From a virus, in the IMG/VR virus record IMGVR_UViG_3300030101_004247, positions 1-30,434 of that record: DNA of 30,434 nucleotides, one strand, 5' to 3'. Shown one piece after another: positions 13,687 through 20,129 of the stretch (positions are counted from its first letter, which is position 1; every line of letters begins with the position of its first letter). Below the pieces are notes generated by a model. It saw only the letters and a program-made list of their open reading frames with translations, made no database searches and had not been told where the DNA came from. The position numbers were made by a program, and so were the translations under genes.

Positions 13687-14017
13687 CGTTAATGAATTTT
13701 AATGTTAATAATTGTAATTGTTTAGTTTTTGAAAGTATTTGTTTGCAACGTAAACTTTTTGAGTTTATCAATCTTAGTTTTCTTTGCAAATCTTCCAAGT
13801 TGTATATTTCCTTTTCAAAGCCATTTAAAAGACTTCTAAGGGACTTTTGTGAAATTTGTGAATGTTTATTAAGTAGAATGTTTTTATGCCAGTTAACTCT
13901 TGTTAAACAGCTTTTAACATTTCCAAGAAGTTCTTGCTCAAAATGGTGTGTTTGCCATTGATCTAAACGCTCTTGCAGATATTTGTAGTGTGCTTCTTCT
14001 TCCAATGTGTAATTCAT
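13664..14017 (-). CDS. Hypothetical helical protein
   Basis: A 117-residue basic protein starting MNYTLEEEAHYKYLQERLDQ, with long helical segments and few hydrophobic clusters; KQILSKTKQLQLLTLKFI near the end may form a coiled coil. It overlaps the annealing-like gene by 23 bases and the 66-aa gene by four. No motif is recognised. Its place suggests a helper of recombination, without direct evidence. Confidence 0.5.
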   Translation of the reverse strand: MNYTLEEEAHYKYLQERLDQWQTHHFEQELLGNVKSCLTRVNWHKNILLNKHSQISQKSLRSLLNGFEKEIYNLEDLQRKLRLINSKSLRCKQILSKTKQLQLLTLKFINDEQKRTT

Positions 14018-14214
14018 AATTCTTGTTTTAAGGTTTCAAGAATCTTAAGCAGTTGCATAAATTCACCATTATTTACACAAATAGAATATTGAGTTTTGAA
14101 GCTTTTGAATTTAACAGATTTAAAATTGTCATTTTGTACAATCTCAACATCTACTTCTGAATGCCTGTCAGATAGGGTAACAATGTGTTTTTTATGTTTA
14201 CTTGTTACTTCCAT
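14014..14214 (-). CDS. Hypothetical small protein (66 aa)
   Basis: A 66-residue protein starting MEVTSKHKKHIVTLSDRHSE. The pattern is beta strands followed by a C-terminal helix (NGEFMQLLKILETLKQEL). It overlaps the next gene by four bases and the RHH-like gene by 17. No family is recognised. Confidence 0.5.
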   Translation of the reverse strand: MEVTSKHKKHIVTLSDRHSEVDVEIVQNDNFKSVKFKSFKTQYSICVNNGEFMQLLKILETLKQEL

Positions 14215-14362
14215 CTTTTACTTTTTTTGAATGTTCTTTATTGAATTTTTGCATTAACTCAACAAGAGTAGCTGAGTAATTTAAACCAAGTTTCTCATTG
14301 GTTTCTTTGAATTTGTGCATTATATCTTCTTTACCTTTCTGCACATAAAATGTTCTTACCAT
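14198..14362 (-). CDS. Ribbon-helix-helix-like small protein (54 aa)
   Basis: A 54-residue protein, MVRTFYVQKGKEDIMHKF, with the core KLGLNYSATLVELMQKFN. A short N-terminal strand followed by two helices matches the shape of Arc/MetJ-type regulators. It overlaps the following 66-aa gene by 17 bases. It could regulate early transcription; the identification is by shape and length, so it is tentative. Confidence 0.5.
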   Translation of the reverse strand: MVRTFYVQKGKEDIMHKFKETNEKLGLNYSATLVELMQKFNKEHSKKVKDGSNK

Positions 14363-14366
14363 TTTT

Positions 14367-14456
14367 TTAAAGATTAATTATTAAATAACTGATTATTTTG
14401 TAACTAATGTAAAGTGCAGTTACCAGCACTGTTGTATTGAGTATTTCCTTTTTCAT
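14367..14456 (-). CDS. Membrane micro-protein (29 aa)
   Basis: A 29-codon reading frame: MKKEILNTTVLVTALYISYK, continuing IISYLIINL. It has a short basic head followed by a hydrophobic helix. Its ATG overlaps the upstream gene's TGA (ATGA), and the next gene begins four bases after its stop. The coupling argues that it is translated. The function is unknown. Confidence 0.55.
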   Translation of the reverse strand: MKKEILNTTVLVTALYISYKIISYLIINL

Positions 14457-14698
14457 TTTTTAATATTAATCCTACCTATTTTATAATCTTTATTTATTTC
14501 GTCAAAAGTTTCTTCTAAAGTAGCTTTATATGTTGTTACTTCTTCAAGTAGAAATTCTACAATATCTCTATTAATAGTATTAATACAATCTTCAGCAGAA
14601 ATCCTACCCATTTTATAATCTTTTATATAAGGATAGATAAATTGAAGAGCATAAATAGTATGTGTATCATATGTGTTTATAGTTTTATCTAATTTCAT
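14453..14698 (-). CDS. Hypothetical protein with internal repeat (81 aa)
   Basis: An 81-residue acidic helical protein. KDYKMGRI (26-33) and KDYKIGRI (70-77) are near-identical segments 44 residues apart, matched at the DNA level (about 22 of 23 bases, 14469-14491 versus 14601-14623). It is coupled by ATGA overlaps to the 59-aa gene upstream and the membrane peptide downstream. No function is recognised. Confidence 0.55.
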   Translation of the reverse strand: MKLDKTINTYDTHTIYALQFIYPYIKDYKMGRISAEDCINTINRDIVEFLLEEVTTYKATLEETFDEINKDYKIGRINIKK

Positions 14699-14874
14699 AA
14701 TAAAGATTTTTTAAGTTCTTTTAAAAAAGGTTTGAAGTTGTGTTTGCCATATGAGTCTTTTAAAACTATACTCACTGCAATTGCTAAATCCTTAACTGAC
14801 AATGATTCATCTACATTTGTAATAGCATTGTCAATTGATTCAGATAGTTTTTTTATGTTTTGAATTTTATCCAT
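14695..14874 (-). CDS. Hypothetical small protein (59 aa)
   Basis: A 59-residue protein, MDKIQNIKKLSESIDNAITN, with a C-terminal SYGKHNFKPFLKELKKSLL that resembles short helical phage proteins carrying a VLKDxYGxHN-type motif. Its stop overlaps the next ATG as ATGA. It sits near the start of the early operon. There is no catalytic residue and the family is not named. Confidence 0.55.
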   Translation of the reverse strand: MDKIQNIKKLSESIDNAITNVDESLSVKDLAIAVSIVLKDSYGKHNFKPFLKELKKSLL

Positions 14875-14891
14875 AGTAGTAAAGTTAAGTG

Positions 14892-15086
14892 TTAGATTGT
14901 CTGAATTTCGTTTTCTTTGAAATCTCTTGTTATTCTATCAAAACCACGAGAAAGTTTTGTATCGTGAGCAGCTTCACAGAAATAAATTTTTCTACCACTT
15001 AAACCAATGTTTACTTCTAATATTCTCCAAGTAGTTAAAGTGTTATGAATGTTTAATTTTGATTTTACTAATTCTCCTTTTTTCAT
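14892..15086 (-). CDS. Hypothetical early protein (64 aa)
   Basis: A 64-residue protein starting MKKGELVKSKLNIHNTLTTW, predicted as small beta-rich with a charged C-terminus (GFDRITRDFKENEIQTI). It is the first gene after the 70-base gap with a promoter-like element, so it probably opens the early operon. First early genes often encode host-takeover factors, but no feature shows that here. Confidence 0.5.
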   Translation of the reverse strand: MKKGELVKSKLNIHNTLTTWRILEVNIGLSGRKIYFCEAAHDTKLSRGFDRITRDFKENEIQTI

Positions 15087-15106
15087 AGTTTTAATGTTTG
15101 TTTGTG

Positions 15107-15138
15107 TAAATATATAAATAATAATTATAAATATACAA
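15107..15138 (-). promoter_or_regulatory. Candidate Bacteroidetes-type early promoter
   Basis: On the minus strand TTG (15138-15136) is followed after 21 bases by TATATTTA (15114-15107), close to the Bacteroidetes TTG-N(about 19)-TAnnTTTG promoter and differing only in the last G. It lies 21 bases ahead of the ATG of the first early gene, in the 70-base gap after the metallophosphoesterase. The region is very AT-rich, so a chance match is possible. Confidence 0.4.
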
Positions 15139-15156
15139 TACTTAAATAAAAAAAAA

Positions 15157-16230
15157 TTAAAATAAATGTGTTAACCTTGCTACCTGACCATTGTTTTTAG
15201 AGAATATAAAGCTTTCTATCGCTTGGTTGTTAGATGAGGTATAACCATATTTTGAATGCCATCTATCTGCTGGTGATGGACTGCGAAAACTTGATAAATT
15301 TACACCAACAAAATCTTTAGCTATTTTGTGGTGAACGTGATGAGTAAACATATAACGGTATTTACACTTGCTCCAATCCTTGCATTCATCAGCCATAAGC
15401 ATTGGCAATAAATCCCACTTTGCTCCATCACCGTGAGTACTGCCAATTAAATTGTTATTGTAAGTATAATATTTTCTATATTGTAAACTAATATCAAAGC
15501 TTATGTTCTTATTGTTTTTAAAGTATGTAGCAATAACATCTGCTAACATAAAACCAGTCAAGTAATCGTGATTGCTGCTATTATACATAATATGTAAATC
15601 TGGATAAAATGCCAACAACATCTCAATTATATTAATATACAACCTTTTAGCAATGTGAAAATGCTCAAAGAACATTCCATCCACATCTTGCTCAGTTCCT
15701 CTTGTGGTTTTGTTGCTAAAGCTATCAATGTGCATTACATCGTTACCAATAACAAGAAGTATTTTATCTATGTTAAAACCTCTGCTTTTATTTAAGCAAC
15801 CTTGTACACCTTCAAGCGTTCTAATTACAGCTTTCTGCTTGTTGTATTCCTCACCACTTACAAAACTTTTACATAATTTACCAATATGTATATCTGCTGG
15901 TGATATCAACAATAAATGTCCATCACTAACATTTGGTTTTTCAATGTATTTAAACTGTGGTGCATACTGCTGAAGCTCTTGAATTAAATCTTCTTTGAAT
16001 TGTTTTAAATCTCTTGATCTGAAATTTGCATTCTTGAAGTATAAACTTGCATTTTTAGATTTTATCCAACCACTGTGTACATCATTTGGATCTAAACCCT
16101 CACTTCTTGCTTCTTCTTTTACCCTTCTATATTGCTGAATGATGTTTGCTTCATCTTCAGATAATCTGTATCTAGGATTGCCCTTTTCACTTTTATATCG
16201 TTCTGAAAAATCTTTGTTTAAATCTCTCAT
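15157..16230 (-). CDS. Calcineurin-like metallophosphoesterase
   Basis: A 357-residue protein with a full set of phosphoesterase motifs: Asp113-x-His115 in ISPADIHIGK, GND at 162-164, Asn220-His221-Asp222 in YNSSNHDYL, His266 in GSTHGDG, and a His-rich THHVHH (296-301). The N-terminal 100 residues are charged and helical and may bind DNA, as in SbcD/Mre11-like nucleases. Related phage proteins are usually unassigned. It overlaps the spanin candidate gene by four bases, so it is transcribed with the late/lysis genes. The likely substrate is DNA or a nucleotide, but this cannot be read from the sequence. Confidence 0.8.
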   Translation of the reverse strand: MRDLNKDFSERYKSEKGNPRYRLSEDEANIIQQYRRVKEEARSEGLDPNDVHSGWIKSKNASLYFKNANFRSRDLKQFKEDLIQELQQYAPQFKYIEKPNVSDGHLLLISPADIHIGKLCKSFVSGEEYNKQKAVIRTLEGVQGCLNKSRGFNIDKILLVIGNDVMHIDSFSNKTTRGTEQDVDGMFFEHFHIAKRLYINIIEMLLAFYPDLHIMYNSSNHDYLTGFMLADVIATYFKNNKNISFDISLQYRKYYTYNNNLIGSTHGDGAKWDLLPMLMADECKDWSKCKYRYMFTHHVHHKIAKDFVGVNLSSFRSPSPADRWHSKYGYTSSNNQAIESFIFSKNNGQVARLTHLF

Positions 16231-16676
16231 TTTGTTAGTCTTTTATAAATAACCAACAAAACAAAAGCAATAAGAAAAATGTAAATTAAGCTTTGGTATT
16301 TTTCCCACCAGCTTATTTCTTTATATACAATCTTTTCAACTTCAATCGGTATAATCTTCTCCTTAATAATCGTATCATTAGGTAGTTTAACTGAATGAAT
16401 GATTTTCTCTGTGATTGTGTCGTATTGATAAGATATCTTAACCCTTTCATTATTTAGTACAATTACACAGTCTTGTTTTATGAAGTTGTTTATTAAAGTT
16501 GTATCGTATTGCTGAAGTATAAAGGTATCAATAACCCTTATTGTATCAATAGAAACCTCTGTTAAATGTGGGTATTTTTTTACTAATCTATTTAGCCTTT
16601 TTTGTGGTGAACAACTAAACAGTAGTACTACTGTGAGAACTTGGATAATATGCCTTTTAAGGCTTTTCTTAACCAT
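16227..16676 (-). CDS. u-spanin candidate (lipoprotein with C-terminal membrane helix)
   Basis: About 149 residues from the ATG at 16676 (MVKKSLKRHIIQVLTVVLLF). A short basic head and hydrophobic stretch end in LLFSC, a lipobox-like site with Cys at residue 22 followed by SPQKRLNRLVKK. A C-terminal membrane helix YIFLIAFVLLVIYKR follows a periplasmic region of strand-like character. A lipid-anchored N-terminus plus an inner-membrane C-terminus in one chain is the plan of a unimolecular spanin (T1 gp11 type), which fuses the two membranes at the end of lysis. The neighbours are holin and amidase candidates. A longer start at 16736 lies further inside the holin gene and lacks a proper signal. 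Confidence 0.6.
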   Translation of the reverse strand: MVKKSLKRHIIQVLTVVLLFSCSPQKRLNRLVKKYPHLTEVSIDTIRVIDTFILQQYDTTLINNFIKQDCVIVLNNERVKISYQYDTITEKIIHSVKLPNDTIIKEKIIPIEVEKIVYKEISWWEKYQSLIYIFLIAFVLLVIYKRLTK

Positions 16677-16840
16677 CTTTTTGTATTTTCTGCTTTGAAT
16701 AAAAACAATACTAATGAAAAGCAAAGAACTACACAAAAATCAAGTAAATCTACTTGCATCCAATAGAAAGCATACACATTCAAAGCCAATATAATTAAAC
16801 CAATGATGTTGGTTAATATGTTTTTTTGCTGGTCATTCAT
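16628..16840 (-). CDS. Holin candidate (70 aa, two membrane helices)
   Basis: A 70-residue protein starting MNDQQKNILTNIIGLIILAL. It has two hydrophobic helices (about 12-28 and 35-48) and a basic C-terminus, RWLRKALKGILSKFSQ. Size, topology and direct placement between the amidase and the spanin candidate fit a class II-like holin. It overlaps the amidase stop by one base and the spanin gene by about 49 bases. Confidence 0.55.
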   Translation of the reverse strand: MNDQQKNILTNIIGLIILALNVYAFYWMQVDLLDFCVVLCFSLVLFLFKAENTKRWLRKALKGILSKFSQ

Positions 16841-17289
16841 TATTTCTTACTTTTTTTCTGGTATTTGTAACCCTTTGGTTGTAGCTCTGCATATTCATCA
16901 CCAGCATTAAAACAAGGACAGGCTTTGTTAGCATACTCAAAATGACTGTGAATTGAAGCTTCTGGGTAAATGTGTGTTAAGGTTTTAAGAATATTCACAA
17001 GTGCTTCTTTCTGTGCTTCTGTTCTTGTGTCCTTTGCTCTTTTCTTATCACTCAATCCACCTATGTAACAAATTCCAATGCTGTTCTCATTTTCTCCTTT
17101 ACAATGAGCTCCAGAACGTGCCAACTCTCTACCATATTCAATTTCACCATCCAATGGAATTATATAATGGTAGCCTATATCACTCCAACCTCTGCCTTGA
17201 ACGTGCCATCTTTTAATTGTAGATGTAGAAACATTTACACCTTCAACAGTTGCAGAACAGTGTATAATTATTTTATCAATCTTTCTCAT
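16840..17289 (-). CDS. N-acetylmuramoyl-L-alanine amidase (endolysin)
   Basis: A 149-residue type-2 amidase (PGRP/T7 lysozyme fold) that cuts the bond between muramic acid and the stem peptide. The zinc ligands are visible as His10 (KIIIHCSAT), His116 (HSHFEYANKA) and Cys124 (KACPCF). The catalytic Tyr40 in GYHYIIP and Lys122 correspond to T7 Tyr46 and Lys128. GAHCKG and SIGICYIGG are further family hallmarks. It has no signal peptide, so it needs a holin to reach the cell wall. The gene opens the lysis group and its stop overlaps the holin start by one base. Confidence 0.92.
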   Translation of the reverse strand: MRKIDKIIIHCSATVEGVNVSTSTIKRWHVQGRGWSDIGYHYIIPLDGEIEYGRELARSGAHCKGENENSIGICYIGGLSDKKRAKDTRTEAQKEALVNILKTLTHIYPEASIHSHFEYANKACPCFNAGDEYAELQPKGYKYQKKSKK

Positions 17290-17291
17290 AA

Positions 17292-17597
17292 TTATTTATT
17301 TTCTTTACGCCTTTGAGTTCTAGCTGATTTTTTCCTTGCGTTTTGTAACAACCTTTCTTCCATTTTTGCTACTTGCCTGTGAAGTTCAGTATTCTCTTTT
17401 ATTAATTCATCAATCTTTAATTCTAAACCCTCAATCTTTGTTTTAAGTTCTTCTATTACTCTATATGAAAGTTCATCATTACGTTCTTCTTTTTTTGCCT
17501 TAATGTCAATGCGTTGCTTTATTAAAGACCATATTTCCTTAACACCTAGTGCAGTTACTAGGGTTGATATTAATACTATCAAATTATGATCTTCCAT
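17292..17597 (-). CDS. Membrane-anchored coiled-coil protein (holin-like candidate)
   Basis: A 101-residue protein from the ATG at 17597 (MEDHNLIVLISTLVTALGVK), with one N-terminal membrane segment and a long charged coiled coil, ELKTKIEGLELKIDELIKEN, ending in a very basic tail. A start six codons upstream is possible. Single-pass proteins with coiled coils often lie next to endolysins in phages and are annotated as holin-like. Here it directly precedes the amidase. Function is uncertain. Confidence 0.5.
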   Translation of the reverse strand: MEDHNLIVLISTLVTALGVKEIWSLIKQRIDIKAKKEERNDELSYRVIEELKTKIEGLELKIDELIKENTELHRQVAKMEERLLQNARKKSARTQRRKENK

Positions 17598-17627
17598 ATT
17601 TAAAGCTTTTTGCACAATATTCTACCT

Positions 17628-17882
17628 TTATTCTTCAACAGGTTCTGGTTCACTCCAAGCTTCACTTCTCATTAATTCTAAAGCTTCTGAATGAGTTAAA
17701 GTTTGAGATGGTTTTACTGTACCATCTTTTATAAATGTTGGTTCTGAACTGTATTTAATTACAAATAAAGTGTCATCTAAACTTCTTCTAATTGTTGAAG
17801 CTGAACTTTCACCTACTTGGCTGAAGTCAATGTTTTTTAAATCTGTTGCTATGTTGCATATTGCATAAGTTTTATTATTCAT
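17628..17882 (-). CDS. Hypothetical protein (84 aa)
   Basis: An 84-residue acidic protein starting MNNKTYAICNIATDLKNIDF, ending in a Glu/Pro-rich SEAWSEPEPVEE. The segment RRSLDDTLFVIKYSSEPTFI and the THSEALELM helix form a compact small domain. It lies between the LamG adhesin and the lysis genes. I recall similar small proteins next to tail fibre genes in pelagic phages. It could be a fibre chaperone, which is unproven. Confidence 0.55.
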   Translation of the reverse strand: MNNKTYAICNIATDLKNIDFSQVGESSASTIRRSLDDTLFVIKYSSEPTFIKDGTVKPSQTLTHSEALELMRSEAWSEPEPVEE

Positions 17883-17893
17883 TTTTTTATGTT

Positions 17894-19606
17894 TTACGTG
17901 GGTACGTCTGTTTCTCTGTCACTTTCAGTCATATTGAACGAAACAGCATTGTTATCACTATTTGGAGCATTTCCTACTCTATCTTCTATTGTCATATTGC
18001 TACTTGTTCCATCGTTGCTGCCAACTTGGTCAGGTATTGTCCAGTTAGTGCTAAATGTTGCTTCTTCACCTAACCTCCAATGTGCAACAGCTCCACTTAA
18101 CGTAGTTGGAACGCCACCATTATAGATGTTAGCTACATTTTCTGATTGGTCAGTATCAAAAATAGCAACCTCATCTAATTGCTCATCTAAAAATTGAGAA
18201 TTATTAAATTTACCTATACTATCGTATGTTCCTGTTCCAACGTTTGCAGTTGAGGGTGAACCAAAAGCAGAACCATTTCTAAAAACAGTTACAATATTAC
18301 TTGAGTTTCTTATGATTAAAATATGTTGCCAAACACCAATTTGAAAATTGTTACTTCCACCATCTGTTATAGTAGATATAATTCCACCTAATTTTACTTG
18401 AACTGAAGAAGGTGAAGAAATACCTATTTTATGTGCGTTGCTTGTTGCTGAACTTATTATGTTACCTTGATTTGCACTTAAACTTACAGGTTTAACCCAA
18501 GCAGAAAGAGTAAAAGTTCCGGACAATGATATTGATGGACTTATTGTAAAGAAGTCATCCACCCCATCAAACTCAAAACTATAATTACTATATCTTGAAT
18601 TTGCAAAATTACTATTCTCTGGCATTAACCATTGTGGAGATTTGTAGTTGGCATTTTCTCCCATACGATACCAAGCAACAGGGTTTAAGGAGCTGATGTC
18701 GTTGGGAACTCCTGAATTGTAGATAGAACTTACATCTGAAGAACTTAAGGTGTTTGTAAATATAGCAAATTCATCAACGTTACCATTTAAGTAAGTTCCA
18801 CTTGGGTAGTGACCAATAATAAAATCACTTGTTGAACTAAAGAAGGAAGATGCAGCTCCACCAATATTTCCAGTTAATTCATTAGTATTGATAAATACCT
18901 TAACCCTATCTGTTGAAGTTGCTAGTGAACCATCATAAGTAATAACTAAATTAAACCATTCACCAGTTGATAATCCACTTATTACAGCATTTGAAGAAAC
19001 CCTGAAAGCTAAATTCCCACTAATATAAATATCAATTCTACCTCCAGCAAGCCATATAAAAGAATATATTAATCTATCAGAACCACTTCCATATTGATTG
19101 AAAAGACCCAGTATGCCAGTTGCATCTAATTTTAACCACATTGAAAAACTACCTGAATTAGTACCATTTAAAGCAGTTATATTTCCTAAATTAAATGTAT
19201 CATTCACCCCATCAAAAGAAAACGACTGTGTAGATGCAAACGGTGCTGCTGTAACTGATAAATTAAAATTAGAACTAACACCACCAACTGTATATGTAAC
19301 AACGTGTGCAGCAATCGTAGAAGCACTTAAATCAATCTGCCCTGTTGAGGTTGAAACAAATACTAATCCAGTAGTACCACTAAATGTTCCTCCTGTTGTT
19401 CCTGTTATTGTTGGAGTTGGGTCAGCATCTGCTTGAGTAAATGAACTTGCTGAATAACTAAATGCAGCACTTGTTCCAATTAATGCAGTATCACCACTTG
19501 CACTGTTCTCATAAACAGAACCAGCACCAATAGTGTTGGTAGCTAATTTACCCCAACCATTAGTATTGTTAATTACTCCTTGTCCCCATCCATTTGTTAC
19601 TGCCAT
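17894..19606 (-). CDS. LamG-domain adhesin / receptor-binding tail protein
   Basis: A 570-residue protein with a Ser/Thr/Gly-rich N-terminus (about residues 1-120) followed by two concanavalin A-like LamG repeats. Signature strings for the repeats are SFSFDGVNDTFNLG, VDEFAIFTNTLSSSDVSSIY and VAWYRMGENANYKS in the first, and FEFDGVDDFFTISPSISLSG, LDEVAIFDTDQSENVANIY and VAHWRLGEEATFS in the second. This fold binds sugars. As a structural gene after the connector and before lysis genes, it is the best candidate for host surface recognition. The C-terminus is Asn/Asp-rich. Confidence 0.8.
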   Translation of the reverse strand: MAVTNGWGQGVINNTNGWGKLATNTIGAGSVYENSASGDTALIGTSAAFSYSASSFTQADADPTPTITGTTGGTFSGTTGLVFVSTSTGQIDLSASTIAAHVVTYTVGGVSSNFNLSVTAAPFASTQSFSFDGVNDTFNLGNITALNGTNSGSFSMWLKLDATGILGLFNQYGSGSDRLIYSFIWLAGGRIDIYISGNLAFRVSSNAVISGLSTGEWFNLVITYDGSLATSTDRVKVFINTNELTGNIGGAASSFFSSTSDFIIGHYPSGTYLNGNVDEFAIFTNTLSSSDVSSIYNSGVPNDISSLNPVAWYRMGENANYKSPQWLMPENSNFANSRYSNYSFEFDGVDDFFTISPSISLSGTFTLSAWVKPVSLSANQGNIISSATSNAHKIGISSPSSVQVKLGGIISTITDGGSNNFQIGVWQHILIIRNSSNIVTVFRNGSAFGSPSTANVGTGTYDSIGKFNNSQFLDEQLDEVAIFDTDQSENVANIYNGGVPTTLSGAVAHWRLGEEATFSTNWTIPDQVGSNDGTSSNMTIEDRVGNAPNSDNNAVSFNMTESDRETDVPT

Positions 19607-19616
19607 AATCTATTTT

Positions 19617-20129
19617 TTAAAGTACAAAACCTCCAAAATCTGCAACATCATCAGGGTTCATATCTCCATTGCTGTTGCTATTATATTCTGGAAATAATGT
19701 TTGATTAAAAGTAATGTAATCAATAAACCTTCTAGTGTAATGCTGTGCTGTATCTCTTGCTTTTTCAATTAAGCTGTCAACTCTGTTTTTATCCAATACT
19801 GTACTGTTTTCAGGTTGCATTGAAAAAATACCATTGTTTGTAATATTCACACCAGCATAAGGTAAATACTCTACCATTCCCCAATATATTAGCATATCTT
19901 TAACGTGGTCTTTTACCAAATTAAAATAATTAGGATTATCTGCCAAAGTTAAAGTTCCAGCAGTAATCAAACTTTCAATTTTCTCCATCAAATCAGTACC
20001 TAGATAATTCTGAATATGTATATCTTGCGCAATACGGATATAAGGTAAGAATTTATCTGGATCAAGGTTACCATTTGCAGTTGTGAATGTAACTAAATCT
20101 TGTCGTGATATAAAAAGTGCTTTTGGCAT
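19617..20129 (-). CDS. Head-tail connector / head completion protein
   Basis: A 170-residue protein of the small adaptor type. The N-terminus ALFISRQDLVTFTTANGNLD is followed by PYIRIAQDIHIQNYLGTDLM, and the following helices (HVKDMLIYWGMVEYLPYAGV) match connector proteins seen in Bacteroidetes phages (DUF6712-like, as far as I recall). Its start overlaps the portal stop by one base, consistent with assembly on the portal ring. The C-terminus is acidic and low in complexity. Confidence 0.6.
   Translation of the reverse strand: MPKALFISRQDLVTFTTANGNLDPDKFLPYIRIAQDIHIQNYLGTDLMEKIESLITAGTLTLADNPNYFNLVKDHVKDMLIYWGMVEYLPYAGVNITNNGIFSMQPENSTVLDKNRVDSLIEKARDTAQHYTRRFIDYITFNQTLFPEYNSNSNGDMNPDDVADFGGFVL

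Noticed and set aside
16677-16736. Longer start for the spanin candidate at 16736
   Set aside because: The extra 20 residues would precede the signal peptide and bury the lipobox. The ATG at 16676 gives a normal lipoprotein signal.
19098-19436. Plus-strand open frame of 112 codons inside the LamG gene
   Set aside because: It is antisense to a well-supported gene with recognisable repeats. Its Val/Pro-rich product is the kind made by the reverse of Thr/Gly-rich codons.
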